A DNA stretch of 64,000 bases from Haliotis asinina (Eukaryota; Mollusca; Gastropoda; Lepetellida; Haliotidae): contig NC_090290.1 in the NCBI RefSeq assembly GCF_037392515.1, positions 36,295,253 through 36,359,252 on the forward strand. The letters run 5' to 3'. The translations under genes and the position numbers were made by a program. Position 1 is the stretch's first letter. Every line of letters starts with the position of its first letter. Shown here in pieces: positions 11,549-23,995 of the stretch. Below the pieces are notes generated by a model. The model ran no database searches. It saw only the letters and a program-made list of their open reading frames with translations, and was not told the DNA's origin.

Positions 11549-12556
11549 CTAGTCCCGATCTGAGATTTCGTTACACCTCGTGGTCTTAACTTTACCTATT
11601 CAACAAATGAACTCTCGACATAATTTTATGACTTGCTAACTGACATTTTTATGCAGTATGGTAAGTTGCTAGCTACCAATTCAAATGGGCACTGGTTTAA
11701 CAGAAGCTGTTCTTGATGGAGAACTTGCGTATTAAGACATTACGTCAGATTCCGATGTTGCCGAATTTGCCACAGTCGTTTATATTTACGAACCTGCTAT
11801 GTATGTCCTCTGTGATGAAATACTCACCATCAAGCATATTACGCTTGGCTCTGTTGTTTTTGTAACCAAACGGGATTCACATAATCAGACAGTTAACATG
11901 CATACGTGAGTTAAAGTTTATATCCCCATCGGCGATACCTCTAGCCATATCTTGAGGATATCTTCGCGAATTACCTGGGAGGCATTCTGAATAATATGCA
12001 AAGGTATACCTCGTTAAATGTGGGGTTATAGCCCGTCCATTAAATTACAATCAAAATTGTCATAGCCTATATTACATTTATTATTTCCAAATTCCCTATG
12101 CTTTTCCTATTTTATTCTTCCTACGATTTATAAAATTGAAAATGCAAGTATGCATATATTAGGGAGCGGATATGCTAAGTTGGCTAATTTTTTCACCATC
12201 CCTTTCACATTCAATTTAAATTATGTTTAAATCAATCAATCACGGGAAGCAGGGGAAATGCTGGGTCAGAATAATGCCAATCGCAACATCATTTAACTCG
12301 CGTATCCCAGCCAATAGTTGTACGTTAGTTCAGGATACATCAGAACTAAACTTCTCGTTTACATTATCGGTAAATCATCCCGATTCAACGCAAAACTCAG
12401 TGGCCGAACAAGCGTAATAGTCCCTGCACAAGATCGATACATTTTGGTTCTTTATATTCGTCATCAATGTGCTACTTAACCCAAGATTGTGGGACATGCT
12501 TCTGGTGTGAGGTGGGTATCAGACAAAACATTTCACGACGCACAGCTCGTGTCATT
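11549..12556. other. Intergenic stretch, no gene recognised
   Basis: AT-rich sequence with only short unsupported frames and no match to the local repeat families. Confidence 0.5.
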
Positions 12557-12592
<36 letters not shown>

Positions 12593-12612
12593 TATATATA
12601 TTTATATATATG
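12557..12612. repeat. Microsatellite (TG)n with AT-rich end
   Basis: About 34 bp of TG repeats followed by tatata-type sequence. Confidence 0.95.
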
Positions 12613-13224
12613 TCGAATTGCTTAAAGTATATTCATATTACGCTAAATGAGTTATGCATTGGTTAGTATTGGTGGTCATCTTGTTACGGTTAACAATTTG
12701 CAGTGACAAAGGGAATCCACTCAGAACCAGCGAAAAAAGCACAGTCTAATATATATAACACAGTCAAATATTGAGGTTTCTTGTACAACTGAGTCAGATC
12801 TAAAGTAATGGATCACAAATATAATATGAACTCACCAAAGTCTTGGTTTTCAGTGAGAAACAGTTTTACTAAATCTTTCACAACGAACGATCTTGAATGT
12901 AGGTCAGGCTTGGCGAAGAAACAAACAGATAGACAGACTGACAGATGTAGATAAATACATAACTCCGGTATAACTCTCTTTTTCTCTGATGATACATCTA
13001 TGTATCCGAAATAAGAGCCCTATCTTTCGGAAAACGTTAGCAAAACCCACTCAAACCCATCCATTCGTCGTGCAAATGACGTTGGCGCCAATCAGGTTTT
13101 GCACGTGCAGTCGATCACATGATCTTCTCATCGAAGTTTTTTTCATTTGCACGTGTTTGGATTGGCTTCAAGAATTAACAACACACTTTCAAACCAGACC
13201 TCTAACGCTACTAAATACCGCGAT

Positions 13225-13830
13225 TGTCAAATATGCAACGTGAACGTTGGCATGTTGCAGCGGGAGATCAGTTATTGACGTCGCAAGAGCAATAGGATGC
13301 AGCCGTCGTACTGCAGATTCGCGGGCGGCAGGCATAGAGTCTGGAGACTTTGTGAACGGTATGCCCAGTGTTGTGTACAGGAAGTCGACAGATTCGGGGG
13401 CGGAAGTTGCATGGTGTGGGGTGTTTTCTCTGGGAACAACTGTTCCCGAATTCTGAAACATCACAGCTGCTTCTTACCGCGATCAGGTGCTCACCCCTGA
13501 ACTCGTTCCTTTCATGGTGGCTCATGTCCCAGGTGTACTGTTCCAGCATGATAATGCTCGGCCGCATACCGCGATGTTGACACGAAATTTCCTTCAAAAC
13601 GCTGGAATCAACGTCATGGGCTGGCCACCGAGGTCCCCTGACCTTAATCCATTAGAGCACGTTTAGGGTGCACTTGGGAGAAGGCGTCGTGGTCTTAGGA
13701 ACCAACCTCAGAATTTGTAGGAACTTGGCGCTGCCTTGCAAGAGCAATGGCGCAGAATCCCCAGCCATGTGTTCACAAGCATCAGGCAGTCAATGAGGAG
13801 GCAGATCTCAGCAATGAAATAATAACAATT
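13225..13830 (+). pseudogene. Tc1/mariner transposase relic, internally deleted
   Basis: Plus-strand fragments match a DD34E Tc1-like transposase. A helix-turn-helix piece (VIDVARAIGCSRR, about 13268-13306) is joined directly to RFAGGRHRVWRLCERYA and then DRFGGGSCMVWGVFS (about 13390-13434). The segment holding the first catalytic Asp is therefore missing. The second Asp is visible in FQHDNARPHTA (about 13541-13573). The third residue is the Glu of SPDLNPLEH, 34 residues later. A TAG replaces the Trp codon that normally follows this EH. Several frame changes are present. It is a dead DNA transposon, and no terminal inverted repeats were found by eye. Confidence 0.85.
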
Positions 13831-13839
13831 TAAACATCT

Positions 13840-15020
13840 TACCATCACTTGTTCGTTTATGGTACCCTGAAGAAAGAATGTGAAGTTTTTCTTTTTTGAC
13901 TCAGTATATAACTAAATCAGTATTAGTACGAAGTACAGAAAATACACTCTCGTAACAATTCACACGCCAGATAGAAGACCGACCTTACTAAGCTGGTATT
14001 AAACAGGGGAGTTTCTAAGCACTGATCGTGAAGCAACGACTCATCCTGTCCTTTGACGTCCCATCCTAATAGAGTAACTCATCCTTCCATTTATTCTTTT
14101 TGGGGACCATTAACACGTTCAAAAAAGAACCCGAGACAGAGCGAAGAGTTAAAAAGTACATGGATATTTCCCATATCTCTTTTGATTTACAAACTACATT
14201 AGCACAAAGCACATCAGGGATGTCTCTAATCAAATAAACGTCAAACAATTTCCCACAGCGATCAATGGCACTGGTCTATGAACGAATATTTAACGTAATT
14301 GGTGCTTTTTGTTTTGCTTTTTACCTTTCTGTCTTCTGCGTGCAATGTTTTAATTGTGTCCAGTACTTCACGTCCTCAAATTAGAACGACGTTTGAACCA
14401 CGGACCTCTTTTGTATTCAGTAAAATCGGAAATGTCATGATTACAATTATATCTAGACATTTGGGGGTCCACATAAATGTACATATTTAATGGCTTTCAC
14501 ATACGTCGGTGTCAATCAGTACTGATTTCCGTACTCAACGGGCTTCAGGACTGTAGTAGAAATACAGTGAACAATTGATCAGTAAGGAGAAGTTTTGAGA
14601 ATGTATTTTTTCTGAATGTGGAACGTAATAGATATACCTAGATCATTTTTCTACATGTAGTTTACTAGAATTGGTTAAAAAGGATATGACACTGCAAAGA
14701 TCAGGATGTACATAATAATAGCTCTTTATATACTTATTTTTCAACATGGTACTCGGCTTCAATTACATTCAGATAACACATTTCCCCTATCAATGTTCTT
14801 TTATTAAGCCTAAACGCCTACCAGATCCTATTAGCAAATCATGACATGATCAGCGAATTTGCGCAAGGCTTATTCTGAAGCTTGCTATGTTTAACCGGCA
14901 TGTACTATTCTTTGTTGACAGCTTGCATAATCATTTTATAGTAAAAACATTTATCAGAAAGGGATAGGTTTTCATTCCAGTTTTGCATTTACATATCATT
15001 AAGTCGTCGTTTCACAGACA
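13840..15020. other. Intergenic stretch, no gene recognised
   Basis: AT-rich; short frames at 14066-14248 and 14299-14490 have no family signature. Confidence 0.5.
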
Positions 15021-15025
15021 GCAGG

Positions 15026-15440
15026 AGTGAGTGAGTGAGATTTTATATGCTGTTCGTACCGTCCATTACCAAAATAATAATTCTTTTATGTTTGTGACCC
15101 ATTTCCTTTTTCCATTTGTATTATTAATAGTCACCATATTATAACATATTTTGGTAATATGCTTGGAGCCATACTCAATAATACACTGCTGAATTACATG
15201 TATTAAATTTTACACCAAGATAATTCTTACAGTCGTGTAAATATGTGGCATCGGACGCGCTGATTCCCCAGATCTCAGTGCCATACAAAAGCATAGGGCA
15301 TATTTTAGCATAACATATGTACAAAATGAGTTGTGTCATAAGCACCCATTTTATGTATATTTCATAATCTCTATTTTTAACCATGCAGTGGGGCTTGAAT
15401 TGTATGCATTGATGATGAAAGATGGTTAGTAAAGCCATGT
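15026..15440 (-). pseudogene. LINE ORF2 C-terminal fragment with (ACTC)n 3' end
   Basis: Minus-strand frame 15175-15438 includes KICPMLLYGTEIWG and a D-x-x-x-L-H-D-C-K-N-Y-L-G-V pattern. These are typical of the region after the RT domain in CR1/Jockey-type LINEs, where PILLYGSEIWG and an LLGV motif recur. About 115 bp of 3' sequence follows and ends ataaaatctcactcactcac at 15026-15045. The rest of the element is absent (5' truncation). The (ACTC)n end is shared with SINE-A, -B and -C. Confidence 0.7.
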
Positions 15441-15630
15441 AAATGAATTACTTGTTTCAGTAGCACCTCTTGTTTAATACCTTCTGCAAATTTCCAACCA
15501 CTTTTATAAACAACTGTAGCAATATTAGTCCTACTTTAATTATTTCATTTTTAAAGGAATTAGATTTGTTAATTGTATTGTAAATAGACAAATATTATAG
15601 AATTGGAAGATTAAATTAGTAACTCAAATC

Positions 15631-16121
15631 GCTAGTGGCTGTACCCTCAAAGGGGTTCGAAGTACAGTAAAATAATTGTCCTCCTGAGAGGGTACTTAAG
15701 TCCCAAAACATTTGAAGTAAATTTAAGTTTTTGAGGTTTTTAATCGTAGAATAAGTGTTCTTTTACTGTATAGCCAGATTTGTCTAAATTGTTAACAGCT
15801 GAAAGGATGATGTAATTCCAGCTAGGGTCCATGCAGGAAGCACATGTACTGTAAGTTTCCACGGTCCTTACTATGGTGATCTACCTTCAGTTGTTGGCAA
15901 CCTATAGGTCATTTTTATATTGTACTGTCCTCTATAGATACATTGTTTTAGGTCTAATCACTAGTTTTACATTCTATTCTGTGATATTCTAGTTAGTTTT
16001 ACAGTCCTTCGTTGACAGGTTTTTACAATGTATGTACTATTAATTCATAATTAATCATTCTCGTCACGATATCGCTGCAATATTACCGACGTGACGTTAA
16101 ATATTAACTCACGTACTCACT
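15631..16121 (+). mobile_element. SINE-B, near full length
   Basis: This best plus-strand copy is about 490 bp. It starts gtggctgtaccctcaaaggg. It passes cctcctgagagggtac, ccagctagggtccatgcag and ggtgatctaccttcagttg, and ends gacgttaaatattaactcac. A ggttcgaag motif near the start resembles a pol III B box, but the match is weak. Confidence 0.8.
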
Positions 16122-16444
16122 AAAAAACAACTGTTTTGTTTATGAATGTCCTAATTCATGTGTCAGTTTTACAAACCACCTATTTTACTAGAGAATAGAG
16201 CCCGATATTATCACCAAATATTAATTTAAAAAAAGACTTGAATTACATCCGGATGCAACTGAGTTCCATTTCCACAATGGACAGTCGTGAGTATTATATT
16301 TATCTCCATAGAAGTGTCTGATATTGGTGGGAAGACAACACATCCCCCCTCTTAACAGGTCCCAACTAACACTGCTACAGATACGCGTACACCCGGGGGA
16401 TAATTTTACAACGTTCACAACTGTATACCACTACTACATGTGGT
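16122..16444. other. Intergenic stretch, nothing recognised
   Basis: No gene, tandem repeat or local family member was seen. Confidence 0.5.
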
Positions 16445-16945
16445 GCAAGTCAAGCAACATGCATCCTCGATATCTCCAGGGTATACGCTCCGATTAATCG
16501 TGGATGCATCTACGACTAAGCCCGATAAATGAATTACCTCCCTTGGCTGGCTTTTCATCCAATCAGGTGTATACGCTGGGAAGTTGAGCGAACCAATCAC
16601 AACTCACTTTCGCTTTTTAAATTATCTAACCGATAAAAACTGGCAACAAAAAACATGCAGATGTTCTCTGAAAGGGGCAGAAGGAGTTCTTACGTGTATT
16701 TTTTCTTAATTATTCGAACCTATCAATGTGTCTGTATGTTTTAACCCAAGTCTGAGTCGCACCTTCGCAGTTGCGAACGCTACCGTTGTGGACACTGGCA
16801 AGTTCAGTTGGTACTGTGAGAATGCCAAGCCAGCAAAGAGAGGTAATACACTTTTGCAGACCGAGCCGTAGATGCATCCAGGGTTGAATGGAGATTCATT
16901 GAAACTTATACTCCGGAGATATCGAGAATGGTGCAAACCAGGCAG
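16445..16945. repeat. Imperfect inverted repeat, possible MITE or foldback
   Basis: The arms are about 16462-16517 and 16864-16930. Both contain ctcgatatctcc and ggatgcatctac, in opposite orientation, with about 20 bases missing from the left arm. The spacer is about 350 bp and has no gene. No target duplication was identified. Confidence 0.5.
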
Positions 16946-19150
16946 GATCATATACTTAAGTTCATATGTAGCGAGAAACATTAGTAAAATGCCTATATGC
17001 AAAACTACTTTCTTACCCACATGAGAGTCCCCCGTGTATTCTTCCTGAGGGTTCGGAGAAATGTTTGCAGAACCCGTAAACAATTTTGCATGTATGTGCC
17101 AAATAAATGGCGAAGTGCAAATTTCAAAAGCTATTGGAAAGCAGATTTAAATTTGCGATATTAGAGATGGACAGTAAGCATTTTACCTAGACATGAACCT
17201 TTGTTGACAAGAAGTTACCGTATCTTGCATTTGATGCATATGTTAGGCCATTATGAACCAGACCAGAATCCACCTCCATCTTCACATCCAGTTGGCAGAA
17301 TACTTAAGCATTAGCAGTCATCCATACTGTCTTCTCTGGTATCAGTTCTACAACGTAAAAGCCGTAGCTTACCCTCCATCAAGTCGTCCCCCAAAGTACG
17401 TCTTTTACGGTAGATATCAAAGAACAGGATGCTGCTCAAGCCTACGCTGATCAACCCTCTCAAACAGAAATAGTTCCCCAGCGATCAGATGCAATTTAAT
17501 AAAATGCAAATCCTTTGTACCCAACATCAGGCCTTCACAAAAAGATAACTCTTTTAAGACTTAGAAGTTTGCAAACCGTTGATCAATATATATCAAGGGT
17601 ATTACATCCCCTTGGCCAGTTAGGATCTGATCAAGCAAGATCTATCAATAAGTATCAGTCAGATGAAATTGTATAAGTATGTAATTAGTATTAAATCAGT
17701 TTTGTAACATTTTGACCTTTAGCGATTGTCTGGCTTCAATAGTGGGGAATAATTTCGTAGTCTTTTTTCTTTGGCTTCATCCAGCTGAATGGCATTTGCT
17801 GTCTACTAATATTTGTTGGTGATGTTGTTACTCATCACAACATGTGCATGAAAAACACATTACCTGTCACTCGGTCTGGTAAAGCGTATCCTTTTCAGCA
17901 CCTGTATTTTGTGTGATCCGTAGTATAATTTTCACTATTTCTTTCCCTTTACTGCAATTTTTGTTTCAAAGAACAGTCAAGACTGGACATTATTTAGCTC
18001 TCACGTAAAGTACAAAAGAAATATTTGGTCAGCAATCGTTGAGATGTGTTCTAAAAGTAAAGGTTAGTTCTTTACAAACAAGCATCGATGTACTTCTACA
18101 ACACAGTCGTAACTCAAATTTATCTGACTGAATTTTCCAGCCTATCGATCTTTTGATTATCTGTCTTGATTTCAAGCTACAGTGCCATGGCATCAGTACT
18201 GCAGTGAAGTGCAAGGACAACAAAACACCCCTTTTTGGTAAATGTTGTGAACTGGTGTGTACATGGGCAGAACATGCTTACACTTTTCGCGAAAACCTGG
18301 TGTCATCTTTATTAGGGATCCATTAATTGAGTCCTTTGAGCCACTTCTCCCTTTGCACCAGTCAGAAAATGTTAAAAGTGTCAACGGAGGTTTGTATATG
18401 GTTGGTGCGTCGACTGGCGATCGTCTCATGGTTAGGATGACTGGAGAATTAGCTCATGATTTTGATGAACATTACGTTGACGAAGACAAATGAATACGTT
18501 GATGAAGACGAAGGCATAGTTTAGTTCTTCAGACTTCTTTAGTTGGTTTCACAAGACATGACAAACAAGTATACATGAATGAGGTGAGCGGACGTCCATC
18601 TCAACCCCAGGGCGTTTCCTGCGAGAGGCATAATCCTGCGAGCGGTCGTCCCTTCAAAGACACTCGGTATGCCGGACTCCACCCTCACACTCACGTCTCA
18701 CGTACAGTATAAATGTGAGCATACATATATATAGTTTTAACAACAATAGACAGGCTAAGATTCAACAATGGACAGATAGAGAAACAATGGCACTTCCTTC
18801 TATAGTTGATGTGATGACAGACACAGCCAAGGGGGATGACCGATAAAGGCCATAAATGTCATTTACAGTAATTAAAGGAAGTGACAAAGAGGAACAAGGT
18901 AACTAACAAAACAATGTACTCTGCGGTAGTGATAAAGATCAAGATTGCAAACTGGATAGTAATAACAAAATATCATATAACCTGACTACATAGTTTTTGG
19001 TCTATAGAAATATTTGGACATGGCTGTCCTGAAGTAGACACTATAACTATTTTGCAACAAGACGTTGTGCTGTATAAATACGTACACTATTTGCATGTTT
19101 ACATCGTGAATCACACTCCTACTCTTTACCACTAGCATTCCTGCATGCAA
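16946..19150. other. Intergenic stretch, no gene recognised
   Basis: A 125-residue minus frame (16706-17083) and a 78-residue plus frame (18257-18493) have no recognisable motifs. No local repeat family was found. Confidence 0.5.
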
Positions 19151-19157
19151 GATAGGT

Positions 19158-19412
19158 GAGTGAGTGAGTGAGTTTAGTTTTACGCCGCACTCAGCAATAC
19201 CCCAGCTATATGGCGGTGGTCTGTAAATAATCGAGTCTGGACCAGACAATCCACTGATCAACAACACTGCGCAACTGGGAAGCGATGACATGTATCAACC
19301 AAGTCAGCGAGCCTGACCACCCCATCCCTTTAGCCGCCTCTTACGACAAGCATTGTCGCCGTTTATGGCAAGCATAGGTTGCTGAAGGCCTTTTCTACCC
19401 CGGGACCTTCAC
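19158..19412 (-). mobile_element. SINE-A, nearly full length
   Basis: A (GTGA)4 end leads into all family blocks to ggaccttcac. There is a small internal loss at the catgagcatcgat block. A 7-bp direct repeat, gataggt, flanks it at 19151-19157 and 19413-19419. Confidence 0.9.
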
Positions 19413-19419
19413 GATAGGT

Positions 19420-20412
19420 ATCCGATCTTAGCATATATACTTGCTTTCAAGGTTTTGTAATTCTGGAAATTTGAGACATTCTTATTTAGATTGTGAAACA
19501 TGGCGCATTGACAACTGATACCAATTTATGAGTGACAGACGATACCTTGTTTTGATACATTCACCTTATATATGAATAAACGTTTAATTAGTCTAATTTC
19601 TGGATTATATTCAGACATCATCAGCTCGAGAAATACTACAGAGAATACGAAGTCTGGTGACACTGGATAATCTGGAAATGCAAAGGATTCCTATATGTCA
19701 CAAGTATAGTTGCGACACCCAAAATATAGCACCCGAACAACTCATTTATCCGTGCGTTGGATGGCCGCACTAGGTAACTTTCACATTTATTTGCTATCTT
19801 GACTTTTTAACCATTGAAATCTTCCCGGATAATAAATATAGGTTATTCTCTGATGCTGCCTCATAATCCATGCTTTAGAATCATACATCGGAGTATTATT
19901 AAATCCATAACTCTTAATCCAATACAATTTCCACTCCAACACATGATCCTTTCCGAGTATTTTTAAAAAATTAACTATCAATCGAATTTTTTCGTACAAT
20001 GGTACTTTTTGAAGAATTGTGGAAGCGAGTTCAAATTAACGAGACGGGGTACTATTATACTCTAAATGATCACCTTTTATATTTTAAACAGAAGCCGAGT
20101 GGCGAAATCTGCTATTCCCCTATTCCTTTCAGGAAAGTCACTGATGTTATATATTCAATACATTATGGGTAGTGATACATGATTTTTTTCCTGTCTGTGT
20201 ACACTAAACGAAATAACTCCTATTTTCTATTGGAACGAAAATTTTAAGTGAAAAATATGCGCCTTGAACTACTCGATCAAAAGAAAAGGATTCAACAACG
20301 TGTCGAGATGAGATACAGCAGAGGGCATTTGTCTCCGATTTACTATATTAAGACTGGGAGTCAATACAGATTTGGACGTCCCCAGAGCACCCGGACTATT
20401 CCCGTGTTATCG
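19420..20412. other. Intergenic stretch, no gene recognised
   Basis: AT-rich, with only short frames and no motif. Confidence 0.5.
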
Positions 20413-20615
20413 TGACTTGTTGTTACTTAACACAGCATTCGGCAGTTATACAGCGTTATGTAAATAATCAAATCTGGACCTGACACCCTAGAATTAAGTG
20501 CCTAGTGAACGGGGGCATCGACCCTCAGAACTGGGATACGATTGCTTGAATCAACCGCTCGATCCCCTTAGTCGTCCTCTACAGGCGTCGGCTGTTGAAG
20601 ACTAATTCTGATATC
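20413..20615 (-). mobile_element. SINE-A, strongly diverged
   Basis: Recognisable blocks are taaataatcaaatctggacc, gcatcgaccctcagaactgg, a gatccccttagtcg motif and gttgaagactaattctgat. It is an old single-motif subtype. Confidence 0.65.
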
Positions 20616-20952
20616 TAGTCTGACCACGCGTGCTGAAGAAGGATTGAACGTATTTATTTATATAAAGAGGGCAAACTGTTTTATTACACGATGTCGACCT
20701 TTTGTGTGCAGATATCTGTTCACCCCAAAAACTGAAACTGAAACAGATTGATCATCGCCGTCAACGGTTACGAAACACTAATGTCTATGTTGGCTGTTGG
20801 TTCAACGCCAAAGGTTTTACTTGTGATATCTTGTTTGTTTCAATATGGAAATAATTTTAGGATAACAATTGGTTCTACATTATTTTATGAACTGTGTGAC
20901 CCAAGAAGGTCACACAGGCATGGCCTTCATCAACCTTCTTTGTTGTAAGAGG

Positions 20953-21118
20953 TTAGTGAGTGAGTTTAGTTTTACGCCGTTTTTAGCAATATTCCAGCAA
21001 TGTCACGGCGGGAGACACCAGAAAATAGGCTTCACACATTGTACCTATGTGGGGAATCCACCCCGGGTCTTCGGCGTGACGAGCGAAAGCTGTAACCACT
21101 AGGCTACCCCACGGCCCC
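20953..21118 (-). mobile_element. SINE-C, tRNA-derived
   Basis: Read on the minus strand it starts gggccgtggggtagcctagt, which holds a pol III A box (tagcctagtgg). A B-box-like stretch and the ccccacatagg region follow. It ends gcggcgtaaaactaaactca plus (ACTC)n. A near-exact 12-bp target duplication flanks it: tgttgtaagagg at 20941-20952 and tgttataagagg at 21119-21130. Its 3' end is the one used by SINE-A. Confidence 0.85.
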
Positions 21119-21140
21119 TGTTATAAGAGGGAAATGACAG

Positions 21141-21296
21141 GGCCGAGTTAATCAGGGTCGCTGATTTGGTGAACACGTCATTAAAATGCATTTTGCTTAG
21201 ATCGATGCGCAGGTTTTTTATGACTGTATTTACTGGCCAAGATTCGATCATTTACTGACTTCAGTAAAGTGCTGAATGTGGTGTTAATGAACAACG
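21141..21296 (+). mobile_element. SINE-A, diverged, 5'-truncated
   Basis: Blocks gggtcgctgatttggtg, gcttagatcgatgcgcagg and gctgaatgtggtgttaa are readable. It is an old copy. Confidence 0.65.
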
Positions 21297-21605
21297 GAAC
21301 AAGACGACATAGGAGTTCCAAAAAGATGGAAAACTCCTGAGAGGGCCTTTAGGAAACAAACATTTCATGAACCAAAACCTTAGTCATTCTTGTGGCGGTT
21401 AGATCACAAAGCATATTGTTGTTATTGCCTTCATGAAACGTACATGAAACGGTATGGTCAGTCCTGATAAAATAAAGACATGTGATCAACCACATTTTAG
21501 TTTGGGACTGGGATCTTGGGATCGGGGTGGTGCCACGTTTAACACGATAGTTAACCTTTCAGTACGCATTTCATATATTTTAAGGACAAAAGTGTGGGTG
21601 GCAAA

Positions 21606-21633
21606 CACACACACGCACGCGCGCGCGCGCGCG

Positions 21634-21664
<31 letters not shown>
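21606..21664. repeat. Microsatellite (CA/CG)n
   Basis: CA repeats with an inner CG run, followed by a short CCA/CCG stretch. Alternating purine-pyrimidine of this length can favour Z-DNA. Confidence 0.93.
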
Positions 21665-21669
21665 CGCCA

Positions 21670-22429
21670 CCACCACCAGCCTTTACGATAAGATCAGATG
21701 GTGATGGTGATGATTGCTTTCTGGCGACTTTAACGTCACTCTGGCAGGATCCTCGTTCCTGCTGTTCGGGAAGTATGTGCCAGTATTTATAAAAACTGGT
21801 CCATTCTGTAACCAGTTATCAAGTTTTCTGCGTGTATTCATTGTCATCATTAAAGATTGTGTAGCATGTTGTCACGACAGGATCCATGAGTCGGGAAAGG
21901 TCTTACTCTCTCTGGAGTTTTAACTTCGGAATTAAAGGGCGAAAGGCAACCTTATGAAGCCGCTTTAGAAGGAACTTAATTGTCCACTAGTGAGTGGGTT
22001 AATACGTAACGTCACGAAGGAATTGTTTCCGTCATATCGCGCTTTTAAAGTAAGAGCAGCCACTGGAATTACTACGGCATTACTCGTAGGACAATGACCT
22101 AAAATCCGATCCATACGTAAGCCTACTTCTGTTGTCTCCTAACGTAATATCACGTGATCAAAGGTCAAACCGAATCCACTCACTCGATTCATTCCAGATC
22201 GTCAGATGTCTGTTATATTAAACATCGCAATTTCACCTACTGATTAATACTAACACAAAATCGAAATATTAAACGTTAATTCAACCTTCACATCTACCGA
22301 TAATTTAGAATGAGGGCAATAGGTTCCTCGAGCTTTTAGATGATAATAAACATGAAAAACTACCGCTTACGGATAGTTGCAAGTTGTTGTCAGTGCTGCC
22401 TTGTAAAATCTATACAGACCAACATATAT
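21670..22429. other. Intergenic stretch, no gene recognised
   Basis: Only short frames, with no family motif. Confidence 0.5.
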
Positions 22430-22612
22430 TTGATTGTTTTGTAACGCTACAATGTTCCAGCTATATGACTGCGGTCTGTACTTAGTCCCGTTTAGACCAT
22501 ACAATCCAATGATCAACAGCATGAGCATGAATCTACGAAATTGAGATACGATGACATGCAAGTCATCAACCAAGTCATCAAATGCAAGGCTTACAACCCA
22601 ATCCATTCAGTC
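22430..22612 (-). mobile_element. SINE-A, diverged
   Basis: Blocks tgttccagctatatgactgc, caatgatcaacagcatgagc and atcaaccaagtcatc are readable. Both ends are eroded. Confidence 0.7.
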
Positions 22613-23130
22613 GATAAGCTTGGTTTGAGGTATACTAAGGCTCGTCTTCATGGGTCTTGTACCGACTTGACACAGAAAGTATATTACAGTTATCCCACCC
22701 GTGGGTGAAAATGTTCCTGCAATATCACAATAAAAAGAAACATCATCTAAGACTTGATTCTTTCGAAAAAATCACCTAAAGAGAAGAACAAATTATTAAA
22801 CAAATGTGTTTGAATCAAAGGTGCTACATGTACAACACTCAAGAATGTTTGCTGAATTTGGTTGCCATATTAACACGACTAGAAAATTGCAAAATTGCTT
22901 TGTCAGGTGCACACTGTCACAGATATTTGAATACGGATAAGAAAGTAAACATATTTATTCCGAGTTGGCTTTCATTCAAAATCAAACACAGCCTACATAG
23001 AATCGTTCTGGTGAATTTGGGTGACTCAAAACAGGACTAGAGAGCGCTAACTTTCTATACTGTTTTGCATGTAATGGTTCTTAATTTTGTCAACACGTCT
23101 TGACACGTCTAGTTTCCGTTCCCGGTTTAA

Positions 23131-23539
23131 AGGTCACATGCAACCAAAAACACATAAATAATTAAAACACATTTACCACTTGTTCATGACAAGAAAAGAA
23201 AAAACAAACAAACAGAATTATAATCGCATATCAAAAGTGCAATATTTTGTACTTGAGTATACCTCCCTCGAAACGAAGCAGCCGCGATACCGAACCCGGT
23301 CAGAGCCGGTGAGCGTACACTCAAGTGTAACAAGCCTTTTCATTGGCCACTGGTTCATTTACCGACTGGCTCTTTGTTTATGGCCCGATAGGTGGTAATT
23401 TCAAATTGGATGTGGTCATTGATTGAAGTTGTGCATCGCATATTGTCATCAGGCAGGCAGACATATAGGTGTGAATAAACCAGACATTGAGTTTTCTCTG
23501 TGGCAGAGTCTGCTTGTCACAATCAACATGTTTTTGGTT

Positions 23540-23617
<78 letters not shown>

Positions 23618-23903
23618 TTTTAAGTAACGTGTAGATTATTTACTTCTTTGTGTACACAACCAAGATTAGACTACTGCTCACGACCTCATACCCGGGCGGA
23701 CATACTTTTCCAAGCTCCGCAAACCTATTCACTGCGCATGCGTTATGAGCGCAACTCAGGACTGCTGTTGAAACCAGTTGTTCCCCAAGCGCGTTTTTTT
23801 TAACTTTATTCGTTGAATTGGTATTTTTGATGATTTGTTTCGGTAAGTACATACCGAAAGCTATCAGAATCTGCATAGTTGTACTTTACGTTGCATATGA
23901 CCT
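23131..23903. mobile_element. TTAA-flanked non-autonomous DNA transposon
   Basis: The 773-bp element begins aggtcacatgcaac and ends gttgcatatgacct, a 14-bp terminal inverted repeat with one mismatch. TTAA lies immediately outside on both sides (23127-23130 and 23904-23907). TTAA targets are used by piggyBac and Kolobok transposons. The ends do not start with CCC as piggyBac ends usually do, so Kolobok-like is the better guess. There is no transposase inside. It contains the trinucleotide run at 23536-23619. A right-end relative lies at 49370-49558. Confidence 0.72.
23536..23619. repeat. Trinucleotide run (TTG)n(ATG)n
   Basis: About 17 TTG units followed by about 11 ATG units. It lies inside the TTAA-flanked element. 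Confidence 0.97.
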
Positions 23904-23938
23904 TTAATAATGTCTTACTGAATATCGAACACATATAT

Positions 23939-23995
23939 ACGATATGGCTGAGATATTGCCGATGTGACGTTAAATATTAACTCACTCACTCACTC
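23939..23995 (+). mobile_element. SINE-B 3'-tail fragment
   Basis: Only gatatggctgagatattgcc to (ACTC)n remains. Confidence 0.7.

Noticed and set aside
16706-17083. 125-residue protein on the minus strand
   Set aside because: No motif, and part of it runs through the inverted-repeat arm.
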